From the NCBI GenBank assembly GCA_947629535.1, contig CANREC010000004.1, positions 1 to 50,594 of the forward strand: a stretch of 50,594 nucleotides of DNA, written 5' to 3'. The notes under the pieces are model-generated. The model had not been told where the DNA came from. It saw only the letters and a list, made by a program, of their open reading frames with translations, and ran no database searches. The position numbers and the translations under genes were made by a program. This document shows, in pieces, positions 9,501-15,745 of this stretch; the stretch's first letter is position 1, and each line of letters begins with the position of its first letter. This DNA is from an uncultured Clostridia bacterium (GTDB lineage: Bacteria > Bacillota > Clostridia > Christensenellales > Borkfalkiaceae).

Positions 9501-9668
9501 GACCGCGGCCGCGTCGGCTTCCTGCGAACGGCCGTACAGAAAGAGACTGATGTCCTCATAGAACATCGACGCCGCGATGATGAGCGCGAGCATGATCGCA
9601 AGGACCAGTGTGATGCAGGGCGAAAAGATCGCAACTGCTTTTTTTGTTGACATACTCTTTTTAGCCAT
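6507..9668 (-). CDS. Membrane-anchored GH3 beta-glucosidase with swapped domain order
   Basis: A 1053-residue GH3-family protein, anchored by hydrophobic helices at both ends (about residues 10-35 and 1001-1026). The domain order is reversed. The GH3 C-terminal alpha/beta sandwich comes first (EEGVVLLKNE...KVNVFGWAAYDW, about 70-370), then a fibronectin-III-like domain (about 480-560), then the catalytic barrel (about 630-960). The nucleophile is Asp920 in VTDWMN; KHFAANDSE is the conserved KH motif. This inverted order is known from some ruminal Butyrivibrio and Ruminococcus beta-glucosidases. The barrel probably faces outward. GGGAGAAG precedes the ATG. It likely splits oligosaccharides made by the two GH16 enzymes; substrate is inferred. 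Confidence 0.9.
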   Translation of the reverse strand: MAKKSMSTKKAVAIFSPCITLVLAIMLALIIAASMFYEDISLFLYGRSQEADAAAVAEGEALCEDIVEEGVVLLKNEEDGNGAPALPLTETELEKVNVFGWAAYDWMTMAFGSGYANTDLPKIKLFPALDEAGIGYNKDLYDLYKDYYTAHSKTYGDQDYLEYRGGVSFGSEEIFVLREPSKEQYLGLKDSIQNFSKVGLVVIGRTGSESKDLELKQVKQKTSGSNEQITDESRHYLELSAEEEDMIEVATELCEKVIVILNTANTMETGFLDNDKIDGALLVGITGLTGVRGLVNVIRGYKDEPVPVLDGNGDPTYDADGAAVYQKNADGSVKTERVKVSPSGRTVDTYAYDILGTTPSAVNQGDKGAGEAGAGAVYANCKSEDSRYRAYVDYSEGIYVGYKWFETADKEGSWNDVHNSYGDGYEGVVQWPFGYGLSYTDFSWTVKDVKVGGQTKREGELQKDDTLVFTVEVQNLAPAGGFPGADVVELYYSAPYIEGGIEKSSVVLGAFKKTKVLQPQEKETLTLELRVQDMASYDCYDSNGNGHTGYELDMGAYEIMLMKNSHEIKSDETVFAYTMSETVCYENDADTGNAVENRFTNANGSGNDQTIDESDLDGSHEATPVAYLSRADFKGTYPQKIASPRNRTEAAEHVAKQVEPTEAQLQYAGYAGATRTREQNGLKFSDVFGVEDYNDEIWARLISNISDAELVDLVQDGYFKTAAIDSIGKVQYVDLDGPLGFNTRVTGGNGTTCTFIAYPSATMLAQTWREDLALQFGRSVGRERKSMDGLRGWYAPGANLHRNPFGGRNGEYYSEDSLLAGYMCAETVHGAKDMGIYSYVKHFAANDSEYNREGLFTFLTEQTLRETYLRPFEIMIKKGGGNALMTAMNRLGRVWTGANYGLVTEIVRGEWDFHGTIVTDWMNSTESYMPPYRGIWAGNDIWLTNGLTAPAFSSLKNETAYKISENVAHDVLWTLVDTFNAEKAFDPSAEIDPNAGASYNMTWVWYVVLVEAALAAGVAVMAYFLVRTIVRNKKSAAPETSETPDAPDTTEAE

Positions 9669-9697
9669 GATACTTCTCCCTTATTGTTCTGCCTCGG

Positions 9698-9727
9698 ATT
9701 ATACATTATTTTATCTCCCGCTTTCAA
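9698..9727 (-). promoter_or_regulatory. Sigma-A promoter of the GH3 gene
   Basis: Minus strand: -35 TTGAAA (9727-9722), 18-nt spacer, -10 TATAAT (9703-9698). The -10 is about 30 bases from the GH3 start codon. Confidence 0.75.
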
Positions 9728-9834
9728 TCCCCGTCGCCTAATCTGTTTTTTTGTTTCACAGATTGCAAAGGCGGGGAGACCTGCGCTCATTCTGAGCATA
9801 CACTACAATTCTTAATTCTAAATTCTTAATTCCC

Positions 9835-9863
9835 TTGACTTCTGTGTATAACTGTGTTATAAT
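9835..9863 (+). promoter_or_regulatory. Sigma-A promoter of the isc operon
   Basis: -35 TTGACT (9835-9840), 17-nt spacer, consensus -10 TATAAT (9858-9863). Transcription should begin near 9870, inside the palindrome that follows. Confidence 0.88.
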
Positions 9864-9864
9864 A

Positions 9865-9881
9865 CCTACAAATTAAGTAGG
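9865..9881. promoter_or_regulatory. Probable IscR/Rrf2 operator
   Basis: CCTAC (9865-9869), 7-nt AT-only spacer, GTAGG (9877-9881): a perfect inverted repeat sitting on the predicted transcription start. The operon ends with an Rrf2-family regulator carrying three IscR-type cysteines, so autoregulation is the simple reading. Confidence 0.6.
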
Positions 9882-9895
9882 AAATGGAAACTCAT

Positions 9896-11083
9896 ATGAA
9901 AGTCTATGCGGACAATGCGGCCACGACAAGGATGAGAGCCTCCGCGCTCGCCGCCTATGCCGAGGCCGCCGAGAACTACTACGGCAACCCCTCTTCTCTC
10001 CATTCCGACGGGCAGGAAGCGAAGTCCCTTCTCGAGGAATGCAGGGAGCAGATCGCAACTCTCCTCGGCGCAAAGCCCAAGGAGATCCTCTTTACATCGG
10101 GCGGGAGCGAGGCGGACAATCAGGCCATCCTCTCCGCGGCGCATCTCGGCAAGCTCAAGGGCAAGACCAAGATCGTCTCCACGGCCATCGAACATCATGC
10201 CGTGCTCCACACCCTCTCAAAGCTCAAAAGGGAAGGCTTTGATGTCGTCCTGCTCCCCGTCGGGACGGACGGCATCGTCAAGCTCTCCGACCTCGAAAGA
10301 GCGCTCGACGACAACACTTGCCTCGTCTCGGTGATGTTTGCGAACAACGAGATCGGCACCATTCAGCCCGTGGAAGAGATCGGGAAACTGTGCAGGGAGC
10401 GGAAGATCCTCTTCCATACGGACGCCGTGCAGGCGGTCGGCCACACCGAGGTCAATGTCGAAAAGATCGGCTGCGATTATCTTGCCCTCTCCGCCCACAA
10501 ATTCGGCGGGCCCAAGGGCGTCGGGGCGCTCTACACGCGACAGGGAGCTCCCCTCTATCCCCTCATCGAAGGGGGCGCGCAGGAGCGGGGCAAACGTGCG
10601 GGGACGGAAGACCTCCCCGCGATCAAGGCCATGGCCGTCGCCATGAACGAGGCCGTCGAAACGCTCCCCGAGACGCAAAAAAAGCTCACTTATCTGCGAA
10701 ATAAGCTCATCGCGGGGCTCGAAAAAGTCCCCCACTGCGCCCTGAACGGAGATCGGGACCGCCGCCTTCCCGGGAACGTCAGTTTCTGTTTTGAAGGCAT
10801 CGAGGGCGAATCGCTCCTTCTTCTCCTCGACGACAAGGGCATCTCCGCCTCTTCGGGCTCGGCCTGCACGTCGGGCTCGCTCGACCCCTCGCATGTGCTC
10901 CTCGCGATCGGGAGAGTGCATGACGTCGCGCACGGCTCCCTCCGCCTGACCCTCGGCCCCGACAATACCGAGGAAGAGATCGATTACATGATCCAAGAGG
11001 TGCCAAAGGTCGTCGGATACCTGCGCAACATGTCTCCCGTCTGGCGCGACCTGCAACAGGGCAAACGGCAATATATTTTGTGA
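9896..11083 (+). CDS. iscS: Cysteine desulfurase (IscS/NifS type)
   Basis: PLP-dependent enzyme that takes sulfur from cysteine for Fe-S cluster assembly; 395 residues from the start at 9896. Seen: YADNAATT at the N terminus, the PLP-lysine motif SAHKFGGPKG, and the active-site cysteine loop SSGSACTSGSLDPSH of the long-loop NifS/IscS group. An in-frame ATG at 9884 is also possible, but AGTAGG lies only two bases from it, so 9896 is preferred with moderate confidence. It is the first gene of an isc operon; the IscU gene follows after a 213-bp repeat-filled gap. The partner is IscU. Confidence 0.94.
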   Translation: MKVYADNAATTRMRASALAAYAEAAENYYGNPSSLHSDGQEAKSLLEECREQIATLLGAKPKEILFTSGGSEADNQAILSAAHLGKLKGKTKIVSTAIEHHAVLHTLSKLKREGFDVVLLPVGTDGIVKLSDLERALDDNTCLVSVMFANNEIGTIQPVEEIGKLCRERKILFHTDAVQAVGHTEVNVEKIGCDYLALSAHKFGGPKGVGALYTRQGAPLYPLIEGGAQERGKRAGTEDLPAIKAMAVAMNEAVETLPETQKKLTYLRNKLIAGLEKVPHCALNGDRDRRLPGNVSFCFEGIEGESLLLLLDDKGISASSGSACTSGSLDPSHVLLAIGRVHDVAHGSLRLTLGPDNTEEEIDYMIQEVPKVVGYLRNMSPVWRDLQQGKRQYIL

Positions 11084-11296
11084 TGGCGTGATCTGGGACG
11101 ACACCCCTTCCGTCACGGCTACGCCGTGCCACCCACCCCTCAAGGGGTGGGCTTATGACTTCGTTTGAGCGCAACCCCCTCCCCTACCCCTCCCCCTTCA
11201 ACGGGGGAGGGCGAGATACGGGCTCAGGATGAGCGGGGAGCCCGTGCTCAGAATAAACGATAAACGTTCAACTCTTAATTCAAACAGAGGTGTTAT
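11084..11296. repeat. Repeat cluster inside the isc operon
   Basis: It contains the CCTTCCGTCACGGCTACGCC hairpin block, a CACCCCTCAAGGGGTG hairpin, the CCCCTACCCCTCCCCC/GGGGGAGGG block and a CTCAGGATGAGCGG end. No promoter with both consensus elements was seen before iscU. Confidence 0.75.
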
Positions 11297-11740
11297 ATGT
11301 CATTATACAGCGAAAAAGTAATGGATCATTTCAGAAATCCCCGCAATGTCGGCGTCATCGAGGATGCCGACGGCGTGGGCGAAGTCGGCAATGCCAAGTG
11401 CGGCGACATCATGAAGATGTACATCAAGGTCGAAAACGACATCCTCGTCGACGTCAAGTTCGAGACGTTCGGCTGCGGCAGCGCGATCGCGTCGAGCTCC
11501 ATGGCGACGGAGATGATCAAGGGCAAGCCCTTAAAGGAGGCCCTTCTGCTCACGAATAAGGCCGTGACGGAGACCTTGGACGGGCTTCCCGCCCACAAAT
11601 TGCACTGCTCGGTGCTCGCCGAAGAGGCCGTGCAGGCGGCAGTCCGCGACTACTATCAGCGCAACAACATTCCCTATGACGAGAAGGACTTCCCCGCCCT
11701 CGACCACGCCCACGACACGCACGGAGAGGACGGACAGTGA
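11297..11740 (+). CDS. iscU: Fe-S cluster scaffold protein IscU/NifU-like
   Basis: A 147-residue scaffold on which Fe-S clusters are built with sulfur from IscS. The three conserved cysteines are visible: KCGDIM near residue 36 (with the conserved Asp), FGCGSAIASS near 63 and LHCSVLAEEAV near 104. The C-terminal tail, rich in Asp and His (about residues 125-147), is longer than in proteobacterial IscU, as is common in Firmicutes. Its stop overlaps the GTG start of the regulator gene in GTGA, so the two are translationally coupled. Confidence 0.94.
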   Translation: MSLYSEKVMDHFRNPRNVGVIEDADGVGEVGNAKCGDIMKMYIKVENDILVDVKFETFGCGSAIASSSMATEMIKGKPLKEALLLTNKAVTETLDGLPAHKLHCSVLAEEAVQAAVRDYYQRNNIPYDEKDFPALDHAHDTHGEDGQ

Positions 11741-12129
11741 TCGTCTCGACGCGGGGTGAATACGCGCTGCGGCTGATGACCGCGCTCGCGGGGAAAGAGG
11801 GATTTTCCTCTCTCAAGGACGTGGCGGCCGAAGTCGGGATCCCGCATAAGTACGCCGAAAACATCATGACGGCGCTCGTGAAGGCAGCGCTTGCCGAGGG
11901 CTCGCGCGGGAAAAACGGCGGGTACCGTCTCAACCGCCCGCCCGAAGAGTATTCGGTGGCGGAGATCCTCGAGGCCATCGAAAATTCCTTCTCCGTCACC
12001 AACTGTATCCGTGACGGCGGCTGTCCGCGGGCGGAGAGCTGTCCGACCCTGCCGATCTGGCGGGGGCTCGACGAGACCGTCCGCGCCTACCTCTCCCGCT
12101 ATACCCTCAAAGACCTTCTGAAGTCATGA
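11737..12129 (+). CDS. iscR: Rrf2-family transcriptional regulator, IscR-like
   Basis: A 130-residue winged-helix regulator. The GTG start at 11737 overlaps the iscU stop by 4 bases and has GAGAGGACG before it. The helix-turn-helix lies at about residues 25-60 (wing RGKNGGYRL). Cys90, Cys96 and Cys102 have the C-x5-C-x5-C spacing of E. coli IscR. The histidine that is the fourth cluster ligand in E. coli (three residues after the last Cys) is Leu here, so cluster ligation may differ. It probably senses Fe-S status and represses the operon through the palindrome at 9865-9881. CymR-like cysteine regulation is less likely because CymR lacks these cysteines. Confidence 0.9.
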   Translation: MIVSTRGEYALRLMTALAGKEGFSSLKDVAAEVGIPHKYAENIMTALVKAALAEGSRGKNGGYRLNRPPEEYSVAEILEAIENSFSVTNCIRDGGCPRAESCPTLPIWRGLDETVRAYLSRYTLKDLLKS

Positions 12130-12132
12130 AAA

Positions 12133-12163
12133 AAGCTCCCGTCCGAACGGGAGCTTGATTTTT
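12133..12163 (+). terminator. Terminator of the isc operon
   Basis: AAGCTCCCGT/ACGGGAGCTT, 10-bp stem with a 4-nt loop, followed by GATTTTT, four bases after the iscR stop. The convergent HtrA gene ends just beyond, so it may serve both. Confidence 0.92.
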
Positions 12164-12170
12164 AGGAAGG

Positions 12171-13496
12171 TCACGGCCGCTCTTCGAAATATTTTTCCTT
12201 GTCGAAACGGACGGTGAGCGTCACGGGCGCATTGCCTCGCGTGACGACGACGCTGAGCGTATCGCCCATGCGGACGTCGAGGAGCAGATCTGTGATCATA
12301 TAGCGCCGCGTCGCGTTGACCGTCCTGCCGTTCAATGTCATGGAAATGAACGTGTCCTGCGGTTCGATGCCCGCGCTCAGGGCCGCGCTGCCGTTCTCGG
12401 CGGAACGGACGATGATCTTCTCGGAGATAAACGTCCTTCCCGACGCCGCGTCATAGGCGCTGCGGCTCTCCGCCGTCTCGACGGTGATGCCGAGGCGTGC
12501 AAGCTTGACGGTCCCCCCGTTCGCCTTGAGATTGCCGACGACGGCCATCGCGTGGTCGATGGGAATGGCGTAGCCGATGCCGTCCACGCCGCTCGCCTCG
12601 CTGCGGGCATTGACGATGCCGACGAGCTCGCCCGCCTCGTTGAAGAGGCCGCCGCCCGAATTGCCGTGGTTGACGATGGCGTCCGTCCTCAGTTCGATCA
12701 TGTTGACCTGCCCGCTGCCGTCGATGGCGTCCATCGTGATGTATTCGGCGTCCACCGAGACGACGCCCTCGGCGACGGCGATGCCCCATGCCTCGGGGTT
12801 GCCGATGGCATAGACCCTGTCCCCCACGAGAAGGCTGTCCGAGGCGCCGATCTCCGCGGCCTGTGCGGCCGACTCCTTGACGACTTCGGCGTTCGTGTGC
12901 GTCTCCTTCGCCGAGACGACCTCGTCGTCCCCCTCGATGCGGAGCAGAGCGATGTCCTCCGCGGCAGACCCGCCGACAAACGTCGCCGAGAGACTGCGGG
13001 AGGAAATTTCCCCGCCATAGAGATAGACGGTGAGCTCGTTGCAGATGCGGCGCGACGTCGAATCATAGACGACATGGTAGTTGGTCAGAACTTCCATATC
13101 CCCCGCCGCCCTGTCGATGGAGAGGATGACCCCCGCGCCCGCGCTCGACGTCGTCGACGTGCTCATGTGCGACGTGATGCTCACGACGGAGAGCAGGGAA
13201 CGCTGCAGATAGGCACTGTCGTTCCCGAGGTCGAGAGCGCTCAAAAACTCAAAGTATGTGCCCGTAAAGGAGCCGTCGGCGACGGCCTCTTCCCACATGC
13301 GGCGGTACACCGTCGAAGAGGGCGTGCTCTCGGCGAGCCAGCTCCCCTCGCTCCCCTGATACCCTTCTGAGAGGGCGACGTCATAGGGATACATGTCATC
13401 CGCCTTGCCGATGTCACCGAATCCGCACGCGGCAAGCGTGCCCGCCAGACAGACGGACAGCGCGATCCCCATTGCGGCCGACATCTTCTTATTCAT
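12171..13496 (-). CDS. HtrA/DegP-like trypsin-type serine protease lipoprotein with PDZ domain
   Basis: A 441-residue extracytoplasmic quality-control protease. Lipoprotein signal with LAAC (Cys24). Catalytic triad His141 (LTNYHVV), Asp181 (AEDIALL) and Ser280 (VNHGNSGGG). A single C-terminal PDZ domain spans about residues 330-440. The start is ATG 13496 because a strong GAGGTGATC Shine-Dalgarno sits 6-8 bases before it; the in-frame GTG at 13505 falls inside that site. Residues 40-100 between lipid anchor and protease are unlike usual HtrA and may be a spacer. Lipid anchoring instead of a transmembrane helix is the main oddity. Confidence 0.9.
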   Translation of the reverse strand: MNKKMSAAMGIALSVCLAGTLAACGFGDIGKADDMYPYDVALSEGYQGSEGSWLAESTPSSTVYRRMWEEAVADGSFTGTYFEFLSALDLGNDSAYLQRSLLSVVSITSHMSTSTTSSAGAGVILSIDRAAGDMEVLTNYHVVYDSTSRRICNELTVYLYGGEISSRSLSATFVGGSAAEDIALLRIEGDDEVVSAKETHTNAEVVKESAAQAAEIGASDSLLVGDRVYAIGNPEAWGIAVAEGVVSVDAEYITMDAIDGSGQVNMIELRTDAIVNHGNSGGGLFNEAGELVGIVNARSEASGVDGIGYAIPIDHAMAVVGNLKANGGTVKLARLGITVETAESRSAYDAASGRTFISEKIIVRSAENGSAALSAGIEPQDTFISMTLNGRTVNATRRYMITDLLLDVRMGDTLSVVVTRGNAPVTLTVRFDKEKYFEERP

Positions 13497-13527
13497 ACCG
13501 ATCACCTCGAATCTTTATCTTTTTCAT

Positions 13528-13556
13528 ATTATACCACAGCTTTTTTTTGTATGCAA
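13528..13556 (-). promoter_or_regulatory. Sigma-A promoter of the HtrA gene
   Basis: Minus strand: -35 TTGCAT (13556-13551), 17-nt spacer with an A8 run, -10 TATAAT (13533-13528). Confidence 0.82.
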
Positions 13557-13625
13557 GAAAAATTGTTTTTACAATTTGATATTGCCGTTAAGATTGCGTG
13601 AAAAAGTCCCTATAGGACAGAAAAA

Positions 13626-13649
13626 GAGACGGAGATTGCTCTCCGTCTC
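13626..13649 (-). terminator. Terminator of the rubrerythrin operon
   Basis: GAGACGGAG/CTCCGTCTC, 9-bp stem with a 6-nt loop; on the minus strand TTTTTCTG follows. It lies 8 bases past the last micro-gene of the operon. Confidence 0.85.
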
Positions 13650-13657
13650 CCCTTTTT

Positions 13658-13786
13658 TTACAGGTCGTCCGCATCCTGCACGGGCCGCTCGCCCTGTGCG
13701 GGCACTCCCGTATAGCTTCCGAGCGGATCCTCAGAATGCATGTCGGCCCCGTCCTTGAGAGGCCGCCTTTTTGAGGACTTCTTCAT
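13658..13786 (-). CDS. Conserved micro-protein (42 aa) ending in VQDADDL
   Basis: A short gene of 42 codons. The product starts MKKSSKRRPLKDG, has a central EDPLGSYTGVP motif and ends PVQDADDL. From memory, similar tiny proteins with GSYTGVP and a VQDADDL end occur in other Clostridia, without known function. Its ATG shares one base with the stop of the upstream 41-aa gene (TAATG), which in turn overlaps rubrerythrin. AAGGAC lies about 10 bases upstream. A basic N terminus and acidic tail suggest a soluble charged peptide. Function unknown. Confidence 0.7.
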   Translation of the reverse strand: MKKSSKRRPLKDGADMHSEDPLGSYTGVPAQGERPVQDADDL

Positions 13787-13911
13787 TAAGAGCAGTCCTT
13801 GGCGCCTCTGCCGCAGCCGCGCGTGTTCTTCGTGTTCTTGGTAGAACTGTTCTGCGCGTTTTCGGTTTTCTGCGACTTTGTGTTTTGGGTCTTGTTGGTG
13901 GTCTTTTTCAT
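13786..13911 (-). CDS. Asn/Thr/Lys-rich micro-protein (41 aa) with C-terminal cysteines
   Basis: A 41-codon gene whose start overlaps the rubrerythrin stop in ATGA and whose stop overlaps the next start in TAATG. The product is low-complexity (KNT, QN and SQ runs) and ends in a small Cys/Gly motif, RGCGRGAKDCS. The strict overlap with genes on both sides, rather than composition, argues that it is translated. The two cysteines beside an iron protein could hint at metal or redox chemistry, but that is inference. No family recognised with certainty. Confidence 0.65.
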   Translation of the reverse strand: MKKTTNKTQNTKSQKTENAQNSSTKNTKNTRGCGRGAKDCS

Positions 13912-14504
13912 AAGTTCTCCTTTTTGAAGGGGAGATGGATCTCGACTTCACCCTGCGACGCGCCGCAAAGGGGGCAGATATGCCAAGGCTCGTTCGCCGT
14001 GTGCATATAGCCGCATTCGCTGCAGATCCAAAGCATGGGTTTTTCCGCCTTATAGAGGGAGCCGTCCTTGAACGCCTCGTAGAGGTAGTTGAAGATGATC
14101 CTGTGATTGCCTTCGACCATTGCCGTCTTTTCGAATTTGAGCGCAAGTTGCCCAAACCCCTCTTCCCGTGCGATCTTCGCAAAGGATGGATAGAGATTTT
14201 CCGCCTCATCCTGCTCATCGATCGCCGCAAAGCGTAAATTTTCTTCGAGCGTTCCCGCATGGAAAGGAAAGCTTGCGTCAATATGGATATTGTCTTGGCT
14301 TCCCGCGTTCTCGAGAATGGCCCCGAAGAAAACTTTTGCATGGTTGGTTTCGTTCTTTGCGATCGTGCGGATGGTGTCCGCAAGGACTTGATAGCCCTGT
14401 TTCATCGCCTCTTTTGCAGTGAGCTGATAGCGCATGCCCGCCTGACACTCTCCCGCAAACCCGCGGGCGAGGTTGAGATACGTCTGCGTCTTGGTGAAAT
14501 CCAT
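13908..14504 (-). CDS. rbr: Rubrerythrin
   Basis: A 198-residue non-haem iron peroxidase of anaerobes that reduces hydrogen peroxide. An N-terminal ferritin-like four-helix domain holds the di-iron ligands (Glu19 in GFAGEC, E52-x2-H55 in NETNHAKVF, and the DEQDEAENLY and EGNHRIIF segments). A C-terminal rubredoxin-like domain has CSECG and CPLCG (about residues 160-178). GAGGAGG precedes the ATG. It heads a three-gene coupled operon with two micro-proteins and is transcribed divergently from a membrane protein. Confidence 0.94.
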   Translation of the reverse strand: MDFTKTQTYLNLARGFAGECQAGMRYQLTAKEAMKQGYQVLADTIRTIAKNETNHAKVFFGAILENAGSQDNIHIDASFPFHAGTLEENLRFAAIDEQDEAENLYPSFAKIAREEGFGQLALKFEKTAMVEGNHRIIFNYLYEAFKDGSLYKAEKPMLWICSECGYMHTANEPWHICPLCGASQGEVEIHLPFKKENL

Positions 14505-14547
14505 ATTCGCCTCCTCTTCACCGATATTTTGGGCGGGAAGGCGGCCG

Positions 14548-14553
14548 ATTATA
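14548..14553 (-). promoter_or_regulatory. Likely -10 of the rubrerythrin promoter
   Basis: TATAAT on the minus strand, 44 bases before the start codon. No good -35 is seen 17 bases upstream, and the upstream side abuts the -35 of the divergent promoter, so an activator or a weak promoter is possible. Confidence 0.5.
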
Positions 14554-14575
14554 CATGAAACAAAATTTTCCTCTC

Positions 14576-14604
14576 TTGACAGCGGGCGCAGGGGAGATTA
14601 TAAT
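14576..14604 (+). promoter_or_regulatory. Consensus sigma-A promoter of the divergent membrane-protein gene
   Basis: -35 TTGACA (14576-14581), 17-nt spacer, -10 TATAAT (14599-14604): a perfect consensus match. Confidence 0.92.
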
Positions 14605-14622
14605 GGGGAAAAGGAGGGTTCT

Positions 14623-15615
14623 ATGAAAAAACATTCACGGGCAGGCAACATCGTCATCTGGACGCTCATCCTCGTCCTATCGGCAGTCGCCGTCTTTCTC
14701 GGCGTGTGGTGGTTCGGGTTCTCCTATTCCGGATTCGACGACGTGGCCGCGCGGGAGGCGTCCATCCCCGGCCTTGACAGCGGGCTCTCCCCGCAGGGGC
14801 TCTGCCCTCTTCCCGAGAGGAGCGGCTATGACTTCGCCATGAGCGGGTACATTTCGGGGGAGCCCTCGCGCGTCTATCTCATCAAGAATACGGCGAACGT
14901 TTCCCAAGAAGAACGCTACGTCACCTTCACCGAGAACGGCAAGGCCGACGATTCTCACTTCGGCGGCATCGCCTGCTCGGACGACTATATGTACATCGCG
15001 AGCGAAAAGAAGATCATCCGCATTTCGCTCGACAAGGTCCTTGGGGCAGAAAACGGCGGCGCGGTGGAGATCGACGACTTCTTCGAGACGGACTTTCGGA
15101 GCAATGCCTACTGCTATATCTTCGGCGGCATGCTCTATGTCGGCGAATTCTACCGTCCCGGGAACTATAATACGGACGTCTCCCACCATATGGAAGTGAA
15201 CGGAAAGACCAACCATGCCCTCGTCTATGTCTACGCCATGGACGAAAAACACGAGGGCGGGATCGCGGACATGGTGCCCGCAAAAGTCATTTCCGTCTGC
15301 GACGAAGTGCAGGGCATCGCCGTCGACGGCGAGAGCATCTACCTGTCCTGTTCGTACGGTCTGCCCGCTTCCCGCCTCAAAAAATACGAAAACCGTCTCG
15401 ATACGGAGACGGCGGAAACGTTTTCTGTGGGCGGGGCGCAGGTCCCCCTCTATCGGCTCGCGGACAAGGACGCCGACCTCACGATGCCCTGCATGAGCGA
15501 GGAGATCTGTCTGAAGGACGGAAAGCTGTATGTCCTCTTTGAATCGATGAGCAAGCAATACCGTTGGGTGGTCCACAACAGGATCTCGACCCTGATCTCG
15601 CTCGAAGGCATATAG
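14623..15615 (+). CDS. Membrane-anchored protein of unknown function, probable beta-propeller
   Basis: A 330-residue protein. The start at 14623 is set by AGGAGG 5 bases upstream and the promoter at 14576-14604; the longer frame runs through that promoter. Residues 8-31 are one transmembrane helix, with the rest probably outside. The body repeats units such as IACSDDYMYIASEKKIIRI and GIAVDGESIYLSC, the pattern of propeller blades that read out displayed values. No catalytic motif recognised. Extreme promoter strength and divergence from rubrerythrin are the only functional hints. Confidence 0.75.
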   Translation: MKKHSRAGNIVIWTLILVLSAVAVFLGVWWFGFSYSGFDDVAAREASIPGLDSGLSPQGLCPLPERSGYDFAMSGYISGEPSRVYLIKNTANVSQEERYVTFTENGKADDSHFGGIACSDDYMYIASEKKIIRISLDKVLGAENGGAVEIDDFFETDFRSNAYCYIFGGMLYVGEFYRPGNYNTDVSHHMEVNGKTNHALVYVYAMDEKHEGGIADMVPAKVISVCDEVQGIAVDGESIYLSCSYGLPASRLKKYENRLDTETAETFSVGGAQVPLYRLADKDADLTMPCMSEEICLKDGKLYVLFESMSKQYRWVVHNRISTLISLEGI

Positions 15616-15644
15616 CCCGAAGAATGAGCATACTATCACAATTC

Positions 15645-15745
15645 TTAATTCAATAAGGCTCCGCCCGTTTGCGGGGATCCTTCGCTGCGCTCAGGATGAG
15701 CGGGCGGGTCAGACTGAGCGGACGGGTCAGACTGAACAGGCGGGG
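15645..15745. repeat. Repeat unit forming the 3' end of the ClC gene
   Basis: GGGATCCTTCGCTGCGCTCA plus a degenerate tandem of GGTCAGACTGA-like 15-mers lies inside the coding frame up to the stop codon. The same words occur in many noncoding gaps of the window. Confidence 0.75.

Noticed and set aside
6357-9650. 1097-codon open frame antisense to the GH3 gene (and similar long antisense frames at 174-2798, 17478-19550, 36760-38811, 48008-49798)
   Set aside because: These are mirror frames of GC-rich coding genes; their translations are Arg/Val/Asp-rich with no domain, signal or ribosome site, while the opposite strand holds clear enzymes.
13499-13505. GTG start for the HtrA-like protein nine bases upstream
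   Set aside because: That GTG is part of the GAGGTGATC Shine-Dalgarno for the ATG at 13496.
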